Shown here one piece after another: positions 6,611-9,014 of a stretch of DNA of 9,014 nt. Source of the stretch: Bacillota bacterium. Its GTDB lineage: Bacteria > Bacillota > Clostridia > Acetivibrionales > DSM-1351. A program made the translations under genes and the position numbers. The stretch lies in assembly GCA_023412635.1 (NCBI GenBank), contig JAEYNI010000146.1:1-9014 (forward strand), in the 5' to 3' direction. Within the stretch, counting starts at the first letter, position 1; every line of letters starts with the position of its first letter. The notes beneath the pieces are model-generated. The model saw only the letters and a list, made by a program, of their open reading frames with translations. It was not told where the DNA came from and did not search any database.

Positions 6611-9014
6611 ATGAAGAAATTGGTTATTGGGATATTGGCACATGTGGATGCAGGCAAAACAACATTATCGGAAAGTTTACTATACCTGAGCGGGAAAATA
6701 GGAAAACTGGGCAGAGTGGACAATAAGGATGCGTATTTGGATACCTATGAACTGGAGAAGGCCAGAGGAATAACTATTTTCTCAAAGCAGGCGTTGTTTG
6801 AATTGGGAGATACAGAAATTACTTTGTTGGATACTCCGGGTCATGTGGATTTTTCTGCTGAAATGGAAAGAACACTCCAGGTGCTGGATTACGCTATTTT
6901 GGTTATCAGTGGTGCTGATGGAGTTCAGGGACACACTAAAACCTTATGGCGTCTGCTTGACAGGTATAAGGTTCCTGTATTCATATTTGTAAACAAGATG
7001 GATCAGATTAGCGCCGATAGGGCTAAGCTTATAAAAGAAATAAAAAAGCAGTTGGATGACGGTGCAATTGATTTCGACATGCCAGAAACTGATGTTTTTT
7101 ACGACCAGCTGGCCATGTGTGATGAACTAATAATGGAAAGCTATTTGAAAACAGGCGGGATTGATGCCACGCTGATTAAAAAAGCTGTCAGGGACCGTAA
7201 GGTATTTCCTTGTTATTTCGGTTCAGCCTTAAAAATGCAAGGTATTGAACAATTTATGCAGGGTGTGGAAGGGTATACCATAATACCGCACTACTCTGAT
7301 GAGTTTGGTGCTAAAATTTTTAAGATAACAAGGGACGAACAGGGGACACGTCTTACACACCTGAAACTTACAGGAGGAAAGCTGCGGGTAAAGGATGTCT
7401 TTAAGAGTAATGGACGAGAAGAGAAAATCAACCAAATTCGTATTTATTCTGGACAAAAATACGAGGCGGTAAATGAACTTGAAGCGGGATCAATTTGTGC
7501 AGTAACAGGCCTGACCCAAACCAGGCCGGGGGAAGGTCTCGGTGCTGAGAAGGCAGCCGAGGCACCTGTATTGGAGCCGGTGCTCTTTTACCGGATTATT
7601 CTGCCCGAGGGCTGTGACCCAAGAGTAATGATACCCAAGCTGCGGCAAATAGAAGAGGAAGAGCCGGAGCTCCATATTGTGTGGGATGAGCAGCTGCAGG
7701 AAATACAAGTCCAGATAATGGGGGAGGTTCAGCTTGAAATTCTGCAGAGCATGATACAAAGCCGTTTTGGTATTACAGTAGGTTTTGATGCGGGAAGGGT
7801 TCTGTATAAGGAAACCATTTCAGATACTGTTGAGGGTGTCGGACATTTTGAACCTTTGAGACACTACGCAGAGGTACATCTATTGTTGGAACCGGGCGAG
7901 CCTGGAAGCGGACTGCAGTTTGGTACAGTATGCAGTGAAGAAATTCTGGGGAAAAGCTGGCAGAGACTCGTCCTGACGCATTTGGAGGAAAAGGTTCATC
8001 GAGGTGTACTGACAGGCTCGCCTGTTACTGATATGAAAATAACATTAGTCTCGGGCCGATCTCACAATAAGCATACTGAGGGGGGCGATTTCAGAGAAGC
8101 AACCTATCGTGCCGTTCGTCAGGGTCTGAAGGAGGCTCGGTCGGTATTGCTGGAGCCCTATTACACCTTTCAGCTGGAACTGCCTGAAAAGATGGTTGGC
8201 AGGGCTATGACAGATATTGAAAAAATGTATGGCAAATGTGAAATAGCCCAATCAGACGGTGAGACGGCAGTTCTCACAGGAAGTGCTCCGGTTACCTCAA
8301 TGAGGAATTATCAGATGGAGGTAACTGCGTATACAAAAGGGTTTGGCAGGCTATTTTACAGCTTGAAGGGCTATGAGCCCTGCCATAATGCAGAGGAAGT
8401 CATAGCCGGAATAGGATACGATTCTGAGAGGGACTTCGGTAACCCTACCGGGTCTGTATTTTGCTCCCACGGTACAGGATTTCTGGTAGAGTGGGATAGG
8501 GTTAAGGAATACATGCATGTTGAAAGCTATTTTAATGAAGAAAAGGAGCAGCCTCAACAAATAACCCCAAATCAGGCGTTGCAGAGTAAAGAGAGTTATA
8601 TCAGTCCGGAAGAGATTGATCTAATTATAAATAGAGCTTCCAATGCAAACCAGGGGAGAAAGTCTGTATGGAAGAGACCCCAAAAACCGGTTAAAAGATA
8701 TTATGAGCCTGTTCAGACTGACTTTAATGCCAGGCAGAAGGAAATAAAGGAAGATTATCTGCTTGTGGACGGTTATAATATTATTCATGCATGGCCGGAC
8801 CTGAAAGGACTTGCAGATAATAATATGGATGGTGCCAGAATAAAGTTGCTTGACTCGCTGAGTAATTTTCAGGGGATTCGGAAGTATCGGATAATTGTAG
8901 TGTTTGATGCTTACCGTGTCCAGGGACACCTTGAGGAGGTCTTCGACTATAATACCATACACGTGGTTTATACCAGGGAGGCACAAACTGCTGACCAGTA
9001 TATCGAGAAATTTG
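6611..9014 (+). CDS. Tet(M)/EF-G-like translational GTPase fused to a YacP/Rae1-like NYN nuclease domain (3' end outside window)
   Basis: The gene is open through the right edge, with 801 codons and one base visible. Residues 1 to about 640 are a ribosomal-protection/EF-G-type GTPase. G1 is AHVDAGKTT (10-18), switch I RGIT (52-55), G3 DTPGH (74-78), G4 NKMD (128-131) and G5 SAL (205-207). EF-G-like domains II-V follow. Domain IV has SGRSHNKHTEGGDFREA (481-497) and domain V ends near LKGYEPC (585-591). A hydrophilic linker (about 640-714) leads to a NYN domain of the YacP/Rae1 type: LLVDGYNII (717-725), VVFDAY (763-768) and TADQYIE (793-799). The presumed acidic metal ligands Asp720, Asp766 and Asp795 are all present. 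The rest of the NYN domain lies beyond the window. Known: Tet(M) enters the A site, and B. subtilis Rae1 cleaves mRNA in the A site. Inference: the protein binds stalled or drug-blocked ribosomes and cuts their mRNA. Databases may label it tetracycline resistance, but the Tet(M) loop Tyr-Ser-Pro-Val motif is absent. Confidence 0.92.
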   Translation, partial: MKKLVIGILAHVDAGKTTLSESLLYLSGKIGKLGRVDNKDAYLDTYELEKARGITIFSKQALFELGDTEITLLDTPGHVDFSAEMERTLQVLDYAILVISGADGVQGHTKTLWRLLDRYKVPVFIFVNKMDQISADRAKLIKEIKKQLDDGAIDFDMPETDVFYDQLAMCDELIMESYLKTGGIDATLIKKAVRDRKVFPCYFGSALKMQGIEQFMQGVEGYTIIPHYSDEFGAKIFKITRDEQGTRLTHLKLTGGKLRVKDVFKSNGREEKINQIRIYSGQKYEAVNELEAGSICAVTGLTQTRPGEGLGAEKAAEAPVLEPVLFYRIILPEGCDPRVMIPKLRQIEEEEPELHIVWDEQLQEIQVQIMGEVQLEILQSMIQSRFGITVGFDAGRVLYKETISDTVEGVGHFEPLRHYAEVHLLLEPGEPGSGLQFGTVCSEEILGKSWQRLVLTHLEEKVHRGVLTGSPVTDMKITLVSGRSHNKHTEGGDFREATYRAVRQGLKEARSVLLEPYYTFQLELPEKMVGRAMTDIEKMYGKCEIAQSDGETAVLTGSAPVTSMRNYQMEVTAYTKGFGRLFYSLKGYEPCHNAEEVIAGIGYDSERDFGNPTGSVFCSHGTGFLVEWDRVKEYMHVESYFNEEKEQPQQITPNQALQSKESYISPEEIDLIINRASNANQGRKSVWKRPQKPVKRYYEPVQTDFNARQKEIKEDYLLVDGYNIIHAWPDLKGLADNNMDGARIKLLDSLSNFQGIRKYRIIVVFDAYRVQGHLEEVFDYNTIHVVYTREAQTADQYIEKF

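Noticed and set aside
6798..6992. 64-codon + strand ORF inside the GTPase gene
   Set aside because: It is in another frame across G3 and G4 of the GTPase, whose own frame is continuous and conserved.
8621..8986. 121-codon minus-strand ORF over the NYN region
   Set aside because: The + strand frame encodes a clear NYN domain here; the antisense ORF has no recognisable motif.

Overview
The window reads as a stretch of a Gram-positive, AT-leaning Firmicutes chromosome, most likely class Clostridia. This rests on strong AGGAGG-type ribosome binding sites, a NiCo-type riboswitch remnant, a chemoreceptor, and a Tet(M)-like GTPase joined to a NYN nuclease domain, an architecture I associate with Clostridia. 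The species cannot be named from the sequence. All recognised genes are on the + strand. I see no rRNA, tRNA, CRISPR array or insertion sequence.

Bases 1-150 are a leader. The first ~55 bases look like the 3' half of a NiCo (czcD) metal-sensing riboswitch cut by the window edge, followed by a long hairpin and a strong ribosome binding site. It precedes a 1060-residue protein (151-3333) that joins a complete ten-helix P-type cation ATPase to a complete L-2-amino-thiazoline-4-carboxylate (ATC) hydrolase-like domain. A good ribosome binding site and ATG lie exactly at the junction. A possible 42-residue CxxC peptide follows (3338-3466).

Next come an unusual six-helix methyl-accepting chemotaxis receptor with no extracytoplasmic sensor domain and no HAMP (3629-5110), then a 31-32 bp imperfect tandem repeat carrying promoter-like sequences (5107-5169), then a membrane acyltransferase of the Acyltransferase_3 family (5208-6347).

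From 6348 to 6610 lies a structured leader with a 10-bp long-range stem ending in a T-run and two tiny ORFs, which resembles an attenuator. It precedes a gene open to the right edge (6611-9014, 801 codons seen). That gene encodes an EF-G/Tet(M)-like translational GTPase fused through a linker to a YacP/Rae1-like NYN domain. In Bacillus subtilis, Rae1 is an endonuclease that cuts mRNA in the ribosomal A site, the site that Tet(M)-like factors enter. The fusion therefore suggests a GTPase that delivers an mRNA nuclease to ribosomes. It is the most interesting element here.

The four main genes do not form one obvious pathway. The left part looks metal-responsive (riboswitch plus cation pump), the middle is sensing and envelope modification, and the right is ribosome or antibiotic stress.
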